Positions 1 through 8,388 of a DNA stretch of 64,000 bases are shown here, one piece after another; the stretch's first letter is position 1; every line of letters begins with the position of its first letter. The notes beneath the pieces were generated by a model that had not been told where the DNA came from, ran no database searches, and was given only the letters and a program-made list of their open reading frames with translations. Source of the DNA: Paenibacillus odorifer (GTDB lineage Bacteria > Bacillota > Bacilli > Paenibacillales > Paenibacillaceae); the NCBI RefSeq assembly GCF_000758725.1, contig NZ_CP009428.1, positions 6,696,001 through 6,760,000 of the forward strand, given 5' to 3'. The translations under genes and the position numbers were made by a program.

Positions 1-40
1 CTTCATCATCCACCAGCAGAACGTTGATCTCCATCGCCAT
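1..40 (-). CDS. Response regulator, N-terminal fragment (runs off left edge)
   Basis: Only the first 13 codons are inside the window. They read MAMEINVLLVDDE, which is the first beta strand and the acidic pair of a CheY-like receiver domain. The ATG at 38-40 follows a GGGGGAG ribosome binding site five bases after the stop of the sensor kinase at 46-1782, so the two form a kinase-regulator operon. In Bacillota a YesM-type kinase is usually followed by a YesN-type regulator with a C-terminal AraC DNA-binding domain; that part lies outside the window and is inferred from context. Confidence 0.75.
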   Translation of the reverse strand, partial: MAMEINVLLVDDE

Positions 41-45
41 ACTAT

Positions 46-1782
46 TTACTCCCCCATAACTTCCCGGATTTCCGCATTATCCACCGGTAAGATAATTTGA
101 ACGGTCGTTCCTGCCCCAAAGTAACTGCCGATATGAATGCCGAAATCATTGCCGTATCTCAGCTTGATTCGTTCCTCCACGTTTCTCAGTCCATAGCTGC
201 TCGAATGGAATGAGCTCGAACGCATATTTCGCAGTGTGTCCGCCCGCATACCAATTCCGTTATCGATGACCTTAAGCTCGATGCGTTCACCCAGCCGTTT
301 TCCGGTAATCCGGATCGCAATCGTCTCCCCAAACCAAGCATGCTTGAATATATTTTCTACAAATGGCTGCAAAATCAGCTTGATGATGGGAACCTGTAAA
401 ATATCAGGATCAATATCATAATAAACCTCAAAAGCATCGGCATACTTTACCCTCTGAATTTCAAGGTACATCCTTACCTGCTCCAGCTCTTTTTCAAGAG
501 AGATATAGACATGTCCTTCATTCAAGGTGAGGCGATAGAATTTAGAAAGACCTTGTACCATCTGTGTAACCTTCTCAACTTCGCCCAAATTGGCCAAGCT
601 GCCAATGGTCGACAATGTATTGTACAAAAAGTGCGGACTGATCTGAGCTTGAAGCACATCCAGTTCTGCTTGCTTTTTCTGAATACCTTGCTCATAGACG
701 TTCTGGATTAAGTCCTGGATGCTAGTCGCCATCTGATTAAAACTATTAGCAATGTAGACAAATTCATCGTTCCCGGCAAACCCAATTCTTTTATAAAAAT
801 TCCCTTCCTGAAACGACCGGACCAAATATACGATTCGCTTAATTTTTTTGCCTGATATGCGGGCAACGAGGAAGCCGATCACCGCCATGACTAAAAAGCT
901 GATCAAACAAACAGTGGTGATCACCTTCTGCATTCGGCTAGCATCTTTATTTAAGTATGCACGCGGCACCCGTACCTCGATAGCATAGTCAGACAACGGA
1001 ATATCTTCACTAATGATCAGATAAGCATCTTGCTTCGCATGTTCATCGACAATACCTTGTTCATAAAGCGTTAATCCACTAACCCTATCCACTAGGCGAA
1101 GGTCTATGCCCTGTTCAATTGGAAAGGTATCGAAATTGCCAAAAAGCTCGTCAATTCTCGCCGTGACGCGAATATAACCAATAATCGACGGGCCTCCCTT
1201 GGAAGAAACCAGCTTGCGGAAATACGAAATATTGCTTAGTTCACTGTCGCTGTCCGCCTGAAGCCACAAGCTGTCTTTGTTATTGGCAACGATCGACTTG
1301 AACCATTCCTTATTTTCAATAACCTGATCAGAAAGAATATAATAATCGCTTCTACCGATAGGTACAGACATATCATCACCGGGGATTTCAAGCATCGTCT
1401 CATTCGCGGTATAAAGCACAAGTCTCAGATTGTTCCCATACAATTGCAGAGGGGCTTTCATATAAGGAACGATGTCATCCCTCATTTTGAGCATGTTTTC
1501 CAATGCATCTCCCCTAAACTGCAGAGCATTCTGAAAATTCGTATTGAGAAACAGCGAGTTAGTCATTCGTTTGATTTCATCTGTCTGATATTCGATATTG
1601 TTCCTCGTCTGCTTCAAAGCTGTCCGGACATTCGTTTCCGCCATTTCCGTTCTGGACTCTACGAGCATCGTATAAGCTATATAACCCACCAATACATCTG
1701 TCAGCAATACTAGAATGAGGTACGGTATCATCATCTTATAGGTGAACGGAATATACTTTTTACTAAATAAAAATCTCTCCAT
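46..1782 (-). CDS. YesM-type sensor histidine kinase
   Basis: Membrane sensor kinase of the YesM/LytS-like class. Near the N-terminus is a membrane segment (MMIPYLILVLLTDVLVGYIA), then a roughly 250-residue extracytoplasmic sensor domain, a second membrane segment (VCLISFLVMAVIGFLV), a HAMP linker, the His_kinase domain with the phospho-acceptor in SPHFLYN (His about residue 384) and an ATPase domain with DNGIGM. A longer start at 1827 exists, but GGGAG lies seven bases before the ATG at 1782, giving MERFLF, so I chose that. It is followed within five bases by a response regulator start. Such pairs usually sense sugars or oligosaccharides and control a nearby importer; no importer is visible on this side, so the signal is unknown. 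Confidence 0.9.
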   Translation of the reverse strand: MERFLFSKKYIPFTYKMMIPYLILVLLTDVLVGYIAYTMLVESRTEMAETNVRTALKQTRNNIEYQTDEIKRMTNSLFLNTNFQNALQFRGDALENMLKMRDDIVPYMKAPLQLYGNNLRLVLYTANETMLEIPGDDMSVPIGRSDYYILSDQVIENKEWFKSIVANNKDSLWLQADSDSELSNISYFRKLVSSKGGPSIIGYIRVTARIDELFGNFDTFPIEQGIDLRLVDRVSGLTLYEQGIVDEHAKQDAYLIISEDIPLSDYAIEVRVPRAYLNKDASRMQKVITTVCLISFLVMAVIGFLVARISGKKIKRIVYLVRSFQEGNFYKRIGFAGNDEFVYIANSFNQMATSIQDLIQNVYEQGIQKKQAELDVLQAQISPHFLYNTLSTIGSLANLGEVEKVTQMVQGLSKFYRLTLNEGHVYISLEKELEQVRMYLEIQRVKYADAFEVYYDIDPDILQVPIIKLILQPFVENIFKHAWFGETIAIRITGKRLGERIELKVIDNGIGMRADTLRNMRSSSFHSSSYGLRNVEERIKLRYGNDFGIHIGSYFGAGTTVQIILPVDNAEIREVMGE

Positions 1783-1843
1783 ACCCATGCTCCCTTGTAT
1801 CCGAGTCAATGCTAACGTTGTTTTCATCCATTCTACAATGGAA

Positions 1844-1857
1844 TGAAAGCGGTTACT
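1844..1857. promoter_or_regulatory. cre-like catabolite control site
   Basis: TGAAAGCGGTTACT fits the relaxed catabolite-responsive element pattern WTGNAANCGNWNNCW, including the flanking A at 1843. It lies just upstream of the YesM-type kinase start at 1782, where CcpA binding could repress the kinase-regulator operon. The match is visible; CcpA control is inferred. Confidence 0.5.
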
Positions 1858-1882
1858 AGATATTGTGTTTGGAAAATGGGCT

Positions 1883-2317
1883 TTAGAGCAACACCCTGTT
1901 TTCCAATATATTTTTCAGACTGATATGAGATTTTGAAGGTCCAAACTTTATAAGGTTGTCTTGGAATTCAGCTAACTCCTCAATCGACGCGGTTTGCACC
2001 TTTATGAGATAATTATATTCACCGCTAATCCGATATAAATCGGTAACTTCCATAGCATTTTTGCAAAAATCCGTAATCTCTTGGCAATGTTCTGTTTTTA
2101 ATAGAATAAACGTAGTTGTGCCCCGATCCAGATCTCGTAGATTAAAAGCTGTATGATACCCAGAAATGATATTCCTTTCCTCCAGCTTGATCATTCGTTC
2201 TTTAACAGAGGGTTGTGACATCGAAACCTCTTTGCTGATTTGTGAAATGGACATTCGGGCATTGTACTGAAGTAATTGCATAATCTTTTTATCAATGTCA
2301 TCTATAAGTTGTTCCAT
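1883..2317 (-). CDS. Lrp/AsnC-family transcriptional regulator
   Basis: A 144-residue protein of normal Lrp length. Residues 3-60 form the AsnC-type winged helix-turn-helix (DIDKKIMQLLQYNARMSIS, then QPSVKERM for the recognition helix); the rest is the ligand-sensing RAM domain (TTTFILLKTE, LIKVQTASIEELAEF). The start has AGGAGG eight bases upstream. It is divergent from the VOC-family gene at 2476, with a 158-base, very A+T-rich spacer containing a TATAAT at 2439-2444 that could serve the VOC gene. Divergent Lrp regulators commonly control their neighbour, often in response to an amino acid. The effector is not evident. Confidence 0.92.
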   Translation of the reverse strand: MEQLIDDIDKKIMQLLQYNARMSISQISKEVSMSQPSVKERMIKLEERNIISGYHTAFNLRDLDRGTTTFILLKTEHCQEITDFCKNAMEVTDLYRISGEYNYLIKVQTASIEELAEFQDNLIKFGPSKSHISLKNILENRVLL

Positions 2318-2475
2318 AGCAAGCGCCTCCTAAACTCATTTTATAAAATAAACTGATTCCACTAAAATACCTTAAATTTAATAACCATATTACTACAAAA
2401 CACTTATCTTATATATATATCTCATATTTTAATACAACTATAATAAATATATATTAAAGTTGGGAGCGATTATAA

Positions 2476-2940
2476 ATGAGTGTAAAAGGCCTTGCACATG
2501 TAGCGATTCAAGCCAAAGACTATAAAGCAACTATTTCTTTCTATATTGACGTTTTAGGATTTAAGCTAGGTCATCATTGGAGTCTGCCATCCTTTCAGAT
2601 CAAAGAAGCCTCCATGCTGATTTCACCTGACCGCAGAACCTGCATTGAGATTTTTGATAATGATGCAGTCATCGCCGCTCAAGGAAAAAAAGCCTTGTCT
2701 GATGAAGATATAGCGCACGGAGCGTTATTACATCTTGCCTTCTATGTAGATAATGTAGAGGAGATGTATCAAAAAGCCCTTGCACATGGGGCAAAAGCTT
2801 TTATAGCACCGGACTCTCTGTCTCTGGGCGAACCGCCTCTTCTAATAAAAAACGCGATCATTCACAGTCCCAATGGAGAAGTTATTGAATTTCTTGAAGA
2901 GGTTGATTTTGATATTTCCAGCAAAGTTCATGTAGAATAA
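2476..2940 (+). CDS. VOC-family protein (glyoxalase/dioxygenase fold)
   Basis: A 154-residue single-unit vicinal-oxygen-chelate protein. The N-terminal motif GLAHVAIQAKDYKATISFY and the central ALLHLAFYVDNVEEMYQKA mark the two beta-alpha-beta-beta-beta modules; His 8, His 99-like and Glu residues near the C-terminus (GEVIEFLEE) are where these proteins bind a metal. Members include glyoxalase I, fosfomycin and bleomycin resistance proteins and ring-cleavage dioxygenases; sequence alone does not choose between them. The start follows GGGAG. It is divergent from an Lrp regulator, which may control it, and is followed after 19 bases by a small membrane-protein gene. Confidence 0.85.
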   Translation: MSVKGLAHVAIQAKDYKATISFYIDVLGFKLGHHWSLPSFQIKEASMLISPDRRTCIEIFDNDAVIAAQGKKALSDEDIAHGALLHLAFYVDNVEEMYQKALAHGAKAFIAPDSLSLGEPPLLIKNAIIHSPNGEVIEFLEEVDFDISSKVHVE

Positions 2941-2959
2941 ACGCTAGGGAGGGTTATGA

Positions 2960-3289
2960 ATTATAAAACATACCATTCTCAGTAAAAAGTCGCTTTTCCT
3001 CTTAATTTTTTTGATATTTCTTATAGGAGTCTACTTTTTATTCTTTGGACTTCCGTGGAAGTCTCTGGCTTTAAAAAAGCAATTTGAAATCTATTTAGAA
3101 GATAAATATCAAATCGATTTCCAGCTGGGTAAGATGGATTTTGATTTTATACATCGCACTTACCTTTCTTATGCCCATCCAGTAAATGATCCCACTCTGA
3201 TTTTTTATGTAGGTCAAGATATTGAAAGCAAGGAAATTCTGGATCTTTATAAATATCAAGTTGATAAACGAAATGCTGGGAGAAAGTAA
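2960..3289 (+). CDS. Small membrane-anchored protein, YfjL-like N-terminal region, probable ATT start
   Basis: About 109 residues: a hydrophobic N-terminal membrane segment (SLFLLIFLIFLIGVYFLFFG) followed by a short soluble part (LEDKYQIDFQLGKMDFDF, LSYAHPVNDPTL). The soluble part resembles the beginning of Bacillus YfjL-like proteins as I remember them, which are about twice this length, so the gene may be truncated. The first conventional start in frame is a TTG at 3011, which has no ribosome binding site and cuts the membrane segment. A GGGAGGG at 2947-2953 is correctly spaced for an ATT at 2960. The ATG at 2956 is in another frame and gives only nine codons. Function unknown. Confidence 0.55.
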   Translation: MIKHTILSKKSLFLLIFLIFLIGVYFLFFGLPWKSLALKKQFEIYLEDKYQIDFQLGKMDFDFIHRTYLSYAHPVNDPTLIFYVGQDIESKEILDLYKYQVDKRNAGRK

Positions 3290-3326
3290 GAGAATTTGAA
3301 GCCAACTTCTAGCAGATGAAGAAGGA

Positions 3327-3914
3327 ATGATCGTATTGATTGTGATTCAAGCCATCGCTTGGCTCATCGCCTTCGCAGCCTTGTTATCCATGGTGTCGAT
3401 TGTGCTGGTGAGCTGGAGGAACGGGATATCGCCGATGCCTACGTCAAAATCTGTACGCTCGGCTGTTGCCGTTGAGGTGAATCGGATTCCGGGATATAGC
3501 AGCATTGTGGAGGCGGGATCGGGTTGGGGAACACTTGGTATGGATGTTATTCGCCAATGTCCAGGCAAAAGGCTGACAGGCATTGAAAATTCCAGTATTC
3601 CCTTATGGACATCCCAGCTGCTTACTAGGTTCGGCACACGTATGCTACGAGCAGCCAAAGGCCAGAATCTGCTCCACGGAAGGCTCCGTTATGTACGTGG
3701 GGATATTTATAGCAGTTCTTACGAGCATGCGGATATTGTTCTTTGTTACTTATTTCCCGGAGCGATGAAACGGCTGGCGGAAAAGTTCAAGCGTGAGCTA
3801 CTGCCGGGTGCGGTGGTTATTAGCATTTGTTTTGCCCTTCCAGGCATGCAGCCTGTCCGTACCATAACATGCACGGACACACTGCGTACCAAGGTATATG
3901 TATACACTTTTTAA
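3327..3914 (+). CDS. Membrane-anchored class I SAM-dependent methyltransferase
   Basis: A 195-residue protein with one N-terminal membrane segment (IVIQAIAWLIAFAALLSMVS) and a Rossmann-like methyltransferase core. Motif I is VEAGSGWGTLG (about residues 61-71), followed by the acidic end of strand 2 (LTGIENS), the GD of motif III (RYVRGDIY) and motif IV/V (ADIVLCYLFP). The substrate is not evident. The ATG at 3327 is only one base after AAGGA, so a TTG at 3336 is an equally likely start. A strong terminator follows the stop. No clear partner gene is adjacent. Confidence 0.75.
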   Translation: MIVLIVIQAIAWLIAFAALLSMVSIVLVSWRNGISPMPTSKSVRSAVAVEVNRIPGYSSIVEAGSGWGTLGMDVIRQCPGKRLTGIENSSIPLWTSQLLTRFGTRMLRAAKGQNLLHGRLRYVRGDIYSSSYEHADIVLCYLFPGAMKRLAEKFKRELLPGAVVISICFALPGMQPVRTITCTDTLRTKVYVYTF

Positions 3915-3916
3915 TT

Positions 3917-3968
3917 CAGGATTACCCCACTACTTCTTTTCAGTTAAGGTGGTAATTCTGGATTTTTT
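3917..3968 (+). terminator. Intrinsic terminator after methyltransferase gene
   Basis: Arms CAGGATTACCCCAC (3917-3930) and GTGGTAATTCTG (3949-3960) pair with small mismatches and are followed by GATTTTTTT. The right arm resembles a T-box GGTGG motif, but no T-box leader or downstream synthetase or amino-acid gene is present. Confidence 0.75.
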
Positions 3969-4137
3969 TCAGTTTATCCACTTGAAACTCCCCTTGCCAA
4001 AACAATGAATTGCACGGACTTTATACCACTACCGAGGTAAGTGATTTGTCCAGGAGAATGAATTTTATCCTAAATATAACTTTTTGTATGTCTTCTCCAT
4101 CTAATTATACAGAGGGCCCTCAAGGAGGAAAAATCAT

Positions 4138-4680
4138 TTGCTGGAAAACGAACTGGATATCAAAAAAGCGCAGAAAGGCGACCACGAGGCGTTTACCCGT
4201 CTTTTCAGGCAACTGGAATCCCAGTTGTACAGATTAGCCAAAACCATTCTGCTAAAAGATGAAGATTGCGCGGATGCTCTTCAGGAAACAACACTGAAGG
4301 TGTATAAAGGGTTGGCCAACCTTAAGCAGCCTAAGTTTTTTAAAACCTGGGTTATACGCATCCTGATTAATGAATGCAATCAGTTACTTCGTATGCGAGA
4401 ACGAACTATAGCTGTGGCGGAAATTCCCGAGGAACCGGTCGTTTCCTATGTGCATTTTGAAGATTCAGGCAACGTAGACCTGCAAAGCTTCATTAATCAG
4501 TTGGACGAATCCCTGCGGCTTGCTATCGTGCTTTTTTATTATGACGATTTATCCATTAAGCAGATTGCAGATGTGCTCGACATCTCCGAGGGAGCGGTCA
4601 GGGCACGACTCCATCGCGCACGGAGATTGTTGTCCAAACAGATACATCCTGTGCCGGAGGAGGGTCTTGCTAATGAATAA
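4138..4680 (+). CDS. ECF-family RNA polymerase sigma factor
   Basis: A 180-residue group IV sigma factor containing only regions 2 and 4. Region 2 covers about residues 20-85 (EDCADALQETTLKVYKGL, FKTWVIRILINECNQLL); region 4 covers about 115-170 with the helix-turn-helix LSIKQIADVLDISEGAVRARLHRAR. It starts with TTG, eight to nine bases after AAGGAGG. Its stop overlaps the start of the anti-sigma gene (ATGAATAA), the usual arrangement for translationally coupled sigma/anti-sigma pairs. ECF factors in such pairs often autoregulate; a TGAAAC at 3983-3988 could be an ECF -35 element but no convincing -10 partner is seen. Confidence 0.93.
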   Translation: MLENELDIKKAQKGDHEAFTRLFRQLESQLYRLAKTILLKDEDCADALQETTLKVYKGLANLKQPKFFKTWVIRILINECNQLLRMRERTIAVAEIPEEPVVSYVHFEDSGNVDLQSFINQLDESLRLAIVLFYYDDLSIKQIADVLDISEGAVRARLHRARRLLSKQIHPVPEEGLANE

Positions 4681-5833
4681 TAACAATTTAGAAAAGCAGA
4701 TCAGGGAGCTAGGGAAAGCTAATATACAGGAGCTTCCTCCTTTACTACGATCACGGCAGGATTCGATTTATGCATCGCTGGCCACCATTGTCCAGGATCC
4801 TGTGGAAAAGGAAAAGAAAAAGCGGATTTATCCAAAAATCACAGCTGCTGTGACTGCGGCGATATTGTTAAGTGTTATGCTAACGGCTATCTATCCGCCT
4901 ACGTTGGCCAATGCGCTCAAGCAGCTTCCCTTGATAGGTGGTATTTTTGAACGGGCAGATGATATAGGATTACAAGCGGCCCAGCGTCTGGGACTGACTT
5001 CCCGTCTAAACAGCAGTGATACGCATGAAGGGATCACCTTGTCTGCCGAAGAGGCTGTATTTGATGGCAGCCGGTTGGCATTCTCGGTGAAGCGTGAGGG
5101 AGAAGAACTGGAAGGTAAGCTAGCCGGAGTAACGATTGGAGCGGATGGGAAGCCTTTTCTAGCGGAAGGTGCGATAACCTCTGCAGAAGTATTGATCGAC
5201 GGGGCTTCCCTGGAGAAATTTTCAGAAGGTCTCTGGAAAGCTATGCCGTTTCTAAGCTGGATAGAAGGTGCTGAAAGCAACACAGCTATTTTTAGACTAG
5301 TGGATTCCTCGAATTCGGGGATCTCCAACAAACCTTTTCCTGATCGATTTGTATTGACCGTAACCCTTGACTTAAACGGTATTGATGAACCGTTTGTTCT
5401 CCAAATTCCTGCGCGGAAGGCTACGATTAATAAAATTTCCACACCTGATATACGCGCACAAGTTGGAGGATGGAGTTTGATCCTGAAAAAGCTGGAATAT
5501 AGTCCATTAACGACACGCCTGTCGCTCATGCTGGAACAGGATACAGACGAAGATCATACAGCATTGAGTTTAGTGGGCTTTGAAGTAAAGGATCAACAAG
5601 GACAGGTGCTGAAAGATATTTCGCAGAAAGTCCTCTCGACTTCCAATAGGTCACTTAATGTCGATTTGCTTACTGAGCCATTTGAGAAACACCCTAATAT
5701 GCTCACAATCCGTGGCTATCTTTATGAGTTTGAGAACCCACAAAGTAAGAATGGAGCATTTAAAACAGACAGTTCTGGAAACCCAGTGAAGCATTATATT
5801 GACGGTCTAGAGATAAACGTGCTAGTTAAATAA
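4673..5833 (+). CDS. Anti-sigma factor with DUF4179/DUF5643-like ectodomain
   Basis: A 386-residue membrane protein. The first 45 residues are cytoplasmic and would hold the sigma factor; one membrane segment follows (ITAAVTAAILLSVMLTAIYP), then the DUF4179 pattern after the membrane (TLANALKQLPLIGGIFE) and a long extracytoplasmic beta-rich region. An upstream in-frame extension to 4520 lies inside the sigma gene; the ATG at 4673 has GGAGG at 4658-4662 and overlaps the sigma stop, so I use it. The last 280 residues share repeated patterns with the next gene product, for example KLAGVTIGADGKPFLAEGAI here against MLAGVTLNDKGEPYLAEGTI there. It should sequester the ECF sigma until an envelope signal is sensed. 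Confidence 0.85.
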   Translation: MNNNNLEKQIRELGKANIQELPPLLRSRQDSIYASLATIVQDPVEKEKKKRIYPKITAAVTAAILLSVMLTAIYPPTLANALKQLPLIGGIFERADDIGLQAAQRLGLTSRLNSSDTHEGITLSAEEAVFDGSRLAFSVKREGEELEGKLAGVTIGADGKPFLAEGAITSAEVLIDGASLEKFSEGLWKAMPFLSWIEGAESNTAIFRLVDSSNSGISNKPFPDRFVLTVTLDLNGIDEPFVLQIPARKATINKISTPDIRAQVGGWSLILKKLEYSPLTTRLSLMLEQDTDEDHTALSLVGFEVKDQQGQVLKDISQKVLSTSNRSLNVDLLTEPFEKHPNMLTIRGYLYEFENPQSKNGAFKTDSSGNPVKHYIDGLEINVLVK

Positions 5834-5856
5834 AAATTAAGGAGCTTGATAATATC

Positions 5857-6762
5857 ATGAAAAAAACGACTAAGAAGATGTCTGTAATTTTAAGTGCTGC
5901 TGTATGCCTAGGAGCGTTGGGAATGCCAGCTTTAACCCAAGCATCCAGTGCTCAACCCGCTGTTGAAGCTTCCCTGAATACAACAAAAGTGGCCGATTCA
6001 CACGATCAGCTTACTTTAAAGGGCAGTGCACAGTTTGACGGTAATTATATTAAGATCGACCTGAGCCGTGAGGGATCGCTATTTTCAGGAATGCTCGCAG
6101 GAGTAACCTTAAATGATAAAGGCGAACCCTATCTTGCAGAAGGTACTATTGTGGGAATAGACGCCAAGCTCGCTCAACCAGGAGGCATCGATTTAAAAAC
6201 ACCACGCTGGATCAGTGACGGAGATGCCAACAAGGCGGTTGTTGTATTGCAGACCGGATGGCTAACCGAGCAACAAAAGGCAAGCCTGGCTTCCTCTGAA
6301 TTGAGTATCTATGTGAAGCTTAACGGAATCGAAAACCCGTATGTACTTAAATTTTCCCTCAAGCAAGCAGGATTAGTGCGTAATATTCAGCTACCTGCTA
6401 TAAAGAAAGACAACCAATTTGAAATCAAAACCACCCGTGTTGCTGCGGGAGAGACTTCTGTGCGTATCGCTTTAGCGGTTAAAGGGGTTGCCACCCAAGG
6501 CCAGGCTTTAGGATATGACATTTATGATAATCTGGGCAATAAATTAGAATCTATTGCAAGAGATTCTATTGCAGCAACTCAAAATACGGTTTCTGAAGAT
6601 TTATTGTTCGAAGCGCCTCGCTCAGCCGCTGAATATCTAGTTATCAGACCTTATCAAGCCGTATTTGAAAAAGGCAACACCGGGGCTTATAAATTAGATG
6701 CCAAAGGCAATGTAGTTAAAAATTATAACAAGCAACTGGAGATCAAAATCCCTCTAAAATAA
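5857..6762 (+). CDS. Secreted paralogue of the anti-sigma ectodomain
   Basis: A 301-residue exported protein with a signal peptide (MKKTTKKMSVILSAAVCLGA, cleavage probably after TQA or SSA near residues 29-32) and no membrane anchor. Its body aligns by eye with the extracytoplasmic part of the preceding anti-sigma factor: LAGVTLNDKGEPYLAEGT, a VKLNGIENPYVL motif against DLNGIDEPFVL, and a C-terminal GAYKLDAKGNVVKNY against GAFKTDSSGNPVKHY. It follows the anti-sigma gene by 23 bases with a GGAG ribosome binding site and ends the operon at a terminator. The likely job is to compete with, or modulate, the anti-sigma sensor domain outside the cell, but this is inference. Confidence 0.8.
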   Translation: MKKTTKKMSVILSAAVCLGALGMPALTQASSAQPAVEASLNTTKVADSHDQLTLKGSAQFDGNYIKIDLSREGSLFSGMLAGVTLNDKGEPYLAEGTIVGIDAKLAQPGGIDLKTPRWISDGDANKAVVVLQTGWLTEQQKASLASSELSIYVKLNGIENPYVLKFSLKQAGLVRNIQLPAIKKDNQFEIKTTRVAAGETSVRIALAVKGVATQGQALGYDIYDNLGNKLESIARDSIAATQNTVSEDLLFEAPRSAAEYLVIRPYQAVFEKGNTGAYKLDAKGNVVKNYNKQLEIKIPLK

Positions 6763-6781
6763 TCGTTAACGCAGCTAGGAA

Positions 6782-6828
6782 AAGGGGATTACCTCTCCAG
6801 CCGAAGGCTTGAGGTAATCCCCTTTGTT
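6782..6828 (+). terminator. Intrinsic terminator of the ECF operon, probably bidirectional
   Basis: Perfect arms AAGGGGATTACCTC (6782-6795) and GAGGTAATCCCCTT (6811-6824) are followed by a short T-rich stretch, and preceded by AAAA. It lies between two convergent genes, so it could serve both. Confidence 0.8.
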
Positions 6829-6849
6829 CAATTGAAAGAAGGCTCATTA

Positions 6850-8067
6850 TTACTGATCATTTATAGCTAAAAAGCGGATAGTAGCTGTTGTCCCCTTACC
6901 TTCAGAGCTACTATAATAAATTTCCCCGCCGTATTTTTCTACGATATTAAAGCAAATCATTAATCCTAAACCTGTTCCATTACTTTTTAATGAATAAAAA
7001 GGAGTGCCTAGCGACTTAACCTCAGCTTCCGACATCCCGCTTCCTTCATCGATGATTGTTATCTCAATAAAATTATTGTTCCTATTCGCCATAATAGAGA
7101 CAGATTTACCAACTTCCGAAGCCTCTAAAGCATTTTTTATTATATTAATAAGCAGCTGCTTAAATTCAATTTTATTAATAGAAATCATGCAATCTTCTTC
7201 TACGTAGGTAACGATTTGATTATCAGATAACATTGCGTAGGAATGGAGCAATCCTGTAACACTTTCAAGTACATCCTTCACATCTACTTTTTCTAATTTT
7301 TGCTCTCCATTTGGCTTTGAAAGGGTTAGAAATTGCGAGATAATCTGTTCTACTGTGTTTAATTCATCAATCATTAATTTAAATTTTCTTTTCATAGGAT
7401 CATCAAATGAAGGATCCTCATCAAAAAACTGCAAAAAACCTCTAACCACTGTCACTGGATTTCTAATTTCGTGCGCAACGGCAGCTGTTAATTGTCCAAC
7501 CATCTTTAAACGCTCAGATTGCTGTAATTGTTCATAATAAAGCTGCTGTTTTTTCATCCGTTTAAATGATATTTGAAAAATGAAAAATAATAACACTTGA
7601 ACCGCTATTATATTAATGAAATTGCCTAGCATATCATAATGTAAATATGTATATAAATCCCCTCTATCAATCAAGAGGATATAGCCAAATGTAACTACCA
7701 TTAGTACCCCATTTATAATGAAGGAAAAATAGAACAATTTTAAATCAAAAAATAGAATAGACAGTGCAGGAATAAGACAAATGAGGATATAGGTAGTCCA
7801 TGTTTGAGGATATAAAAAGAATAGCGTATAAAAATACGCAAATCCAAATAGAATGATAATCTTTCTAAAAGTATGTGTCTCATGCTTAGGGTAAATCCAT
7901 AAACAAACCGTTAGAAACGCCACACATAAAAAATGAATGATATAACCAAAATCAATCCCATCTAACTCTAGGGTAGATAGTATCAATCCAAACATCATAA
8001 GAACGATGATCATTAACATTAATATGTAATAGGTTTTTCGATTCACCCGACTGTAGAACTCTCTCAT
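6850..8067 (-). CDS. Orphan membrane sensor histidine kinase, sporulation-kinase-like
   Basis: A 405-residue kinase. The first 175 residues hold about five to six membrane segments with almost no extracytoplasmic domain (YYILMLMIIVLMMFGLIL, IIHFLCVAFLTVCLWIY, and others). They are followed by a HisKA domain with VAHEIRNPVTVVRGFLQ (phospho-acceptor about His 199) and a complete ATPase domain (NIIKNALEAS, DEGSGMSEAEV, GTGLGLMICFNIVEKYGG). No response regulator is adjacent. This layout matches KinB/KinD-type kinases that feed the Spo0F-Spo0B-Spo0A phosphorelay, so it may influence sporulation or biofilm entry. Start chosen at ATG with GTGGTG upstream. Confidence 0.88.
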   Translation of the reverse strand: MREFYSRVNRKTYYILMLMIIVLMMFGLILSTLELDGIDFGYIIHFLCVAFLTVCLWIYPKHETHTFRKIIILFGFAYFYTLFFLYPQTWTTYILICLIPALSILFFDLKLFYFSFIINGVLMVVTFGYILLIDRGDLYTYLHYDMLGNFINIIAVQVLLFFIFQISFKRMKKQQLYYEQLQQSERLKMVGQLTAAVAHEIRNPVTVVRGFLQFFDEDPSFDDPMKRKFKLMIDELNTVEQIISQFLTLSKPNGEQKLEKVDVKDVLESVTGLLHSYAMLSDNQIVTYVEEDCMISINKIEFKQLLINIIKNALEASEVGKSVSIMANRNNNFIEITIIDEGSGMSEAEVKSLGTPFYSLKSNGTGLGLMICFNIVEKYGGEIYYSSSEGKGTTATIRFLAINDQ

Positions 8068-8388
8068 GAATTCACCACTTTTAAATTGATTTTACCATTA
8101 CGATAGTTATCTTACTTGTAAACTTATTGTCGAAATAAGAATTATATCAGTTGAAATAGTAATAAACAATAACTGAAAAAAACTGTAAACTCGATGATAT
8201 TATAGTTTGTAAAAAACTAAAAAACCGGGAGATACCATTTTAACAGTATCTTCCGGTTTTCTGTTTAACTTTGCATATTCTTTAAGCAAACGTCCATGTA
8301 GGAACGCTTGAAACCGGCAAGGGCTCCCTGCCCAGTCGCGGTTGAATATAACCACGGCTTCTGCGCCGGTTAAAGCTTTCCTCATAAA
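8068..8388. other. Intergenic stretch between kinase and permease genes
   Basis: Holds the promoter region of the kinase (A+T-rich, 8080-8200), the terminator of the permease gene (8208-8260) and about 120 bases of higher G+C sequence (8265-8388). A 61-codon minus-strand reading frame (8200-8385) crosses the terminator hairpin, has no ribosome binding site and no recognisable product, so I do not call it a gene. The G+C-rich part could be a decayed gene remnant. Confidence 0.5.
8208..8260 (-). terminator. Intrinsic terminator of the amino-acid permease gene
   Basis: Arms at 8221-8235 and 8246-8260 pair at 14 of 15 positions (AAAACCGGGAGATAC against GTATCTTCCGGTTTT). On the minus strand the hairpin is followed by TTAGTTTTTTAC, a typical terminator tail, 130 bases downstream of the permease stop. 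Confidence 0.8.

Noticed and set aside
3941..3967. AAGGTGGTAAT followed by a T run, like a T-box antiterminator
   Set aside because: The left part pairs with the sequence just after the methyltransferase stop to form a plain terminator; no stem I specifier loop and no amino-acid gene follow.
4891..5529. 212-codon minus-strand frame inside the anti-sigma gene
   Set aside because: It is a shadow of a well-supported gene, with no start signal and a composition typical of antisense frames.
8200..8385. 61-codon minus-strand reading frame after the permease gene
   Set aside because: It runs through the permease terminator hairpin, has no ribosome binding site and no recognisable product.
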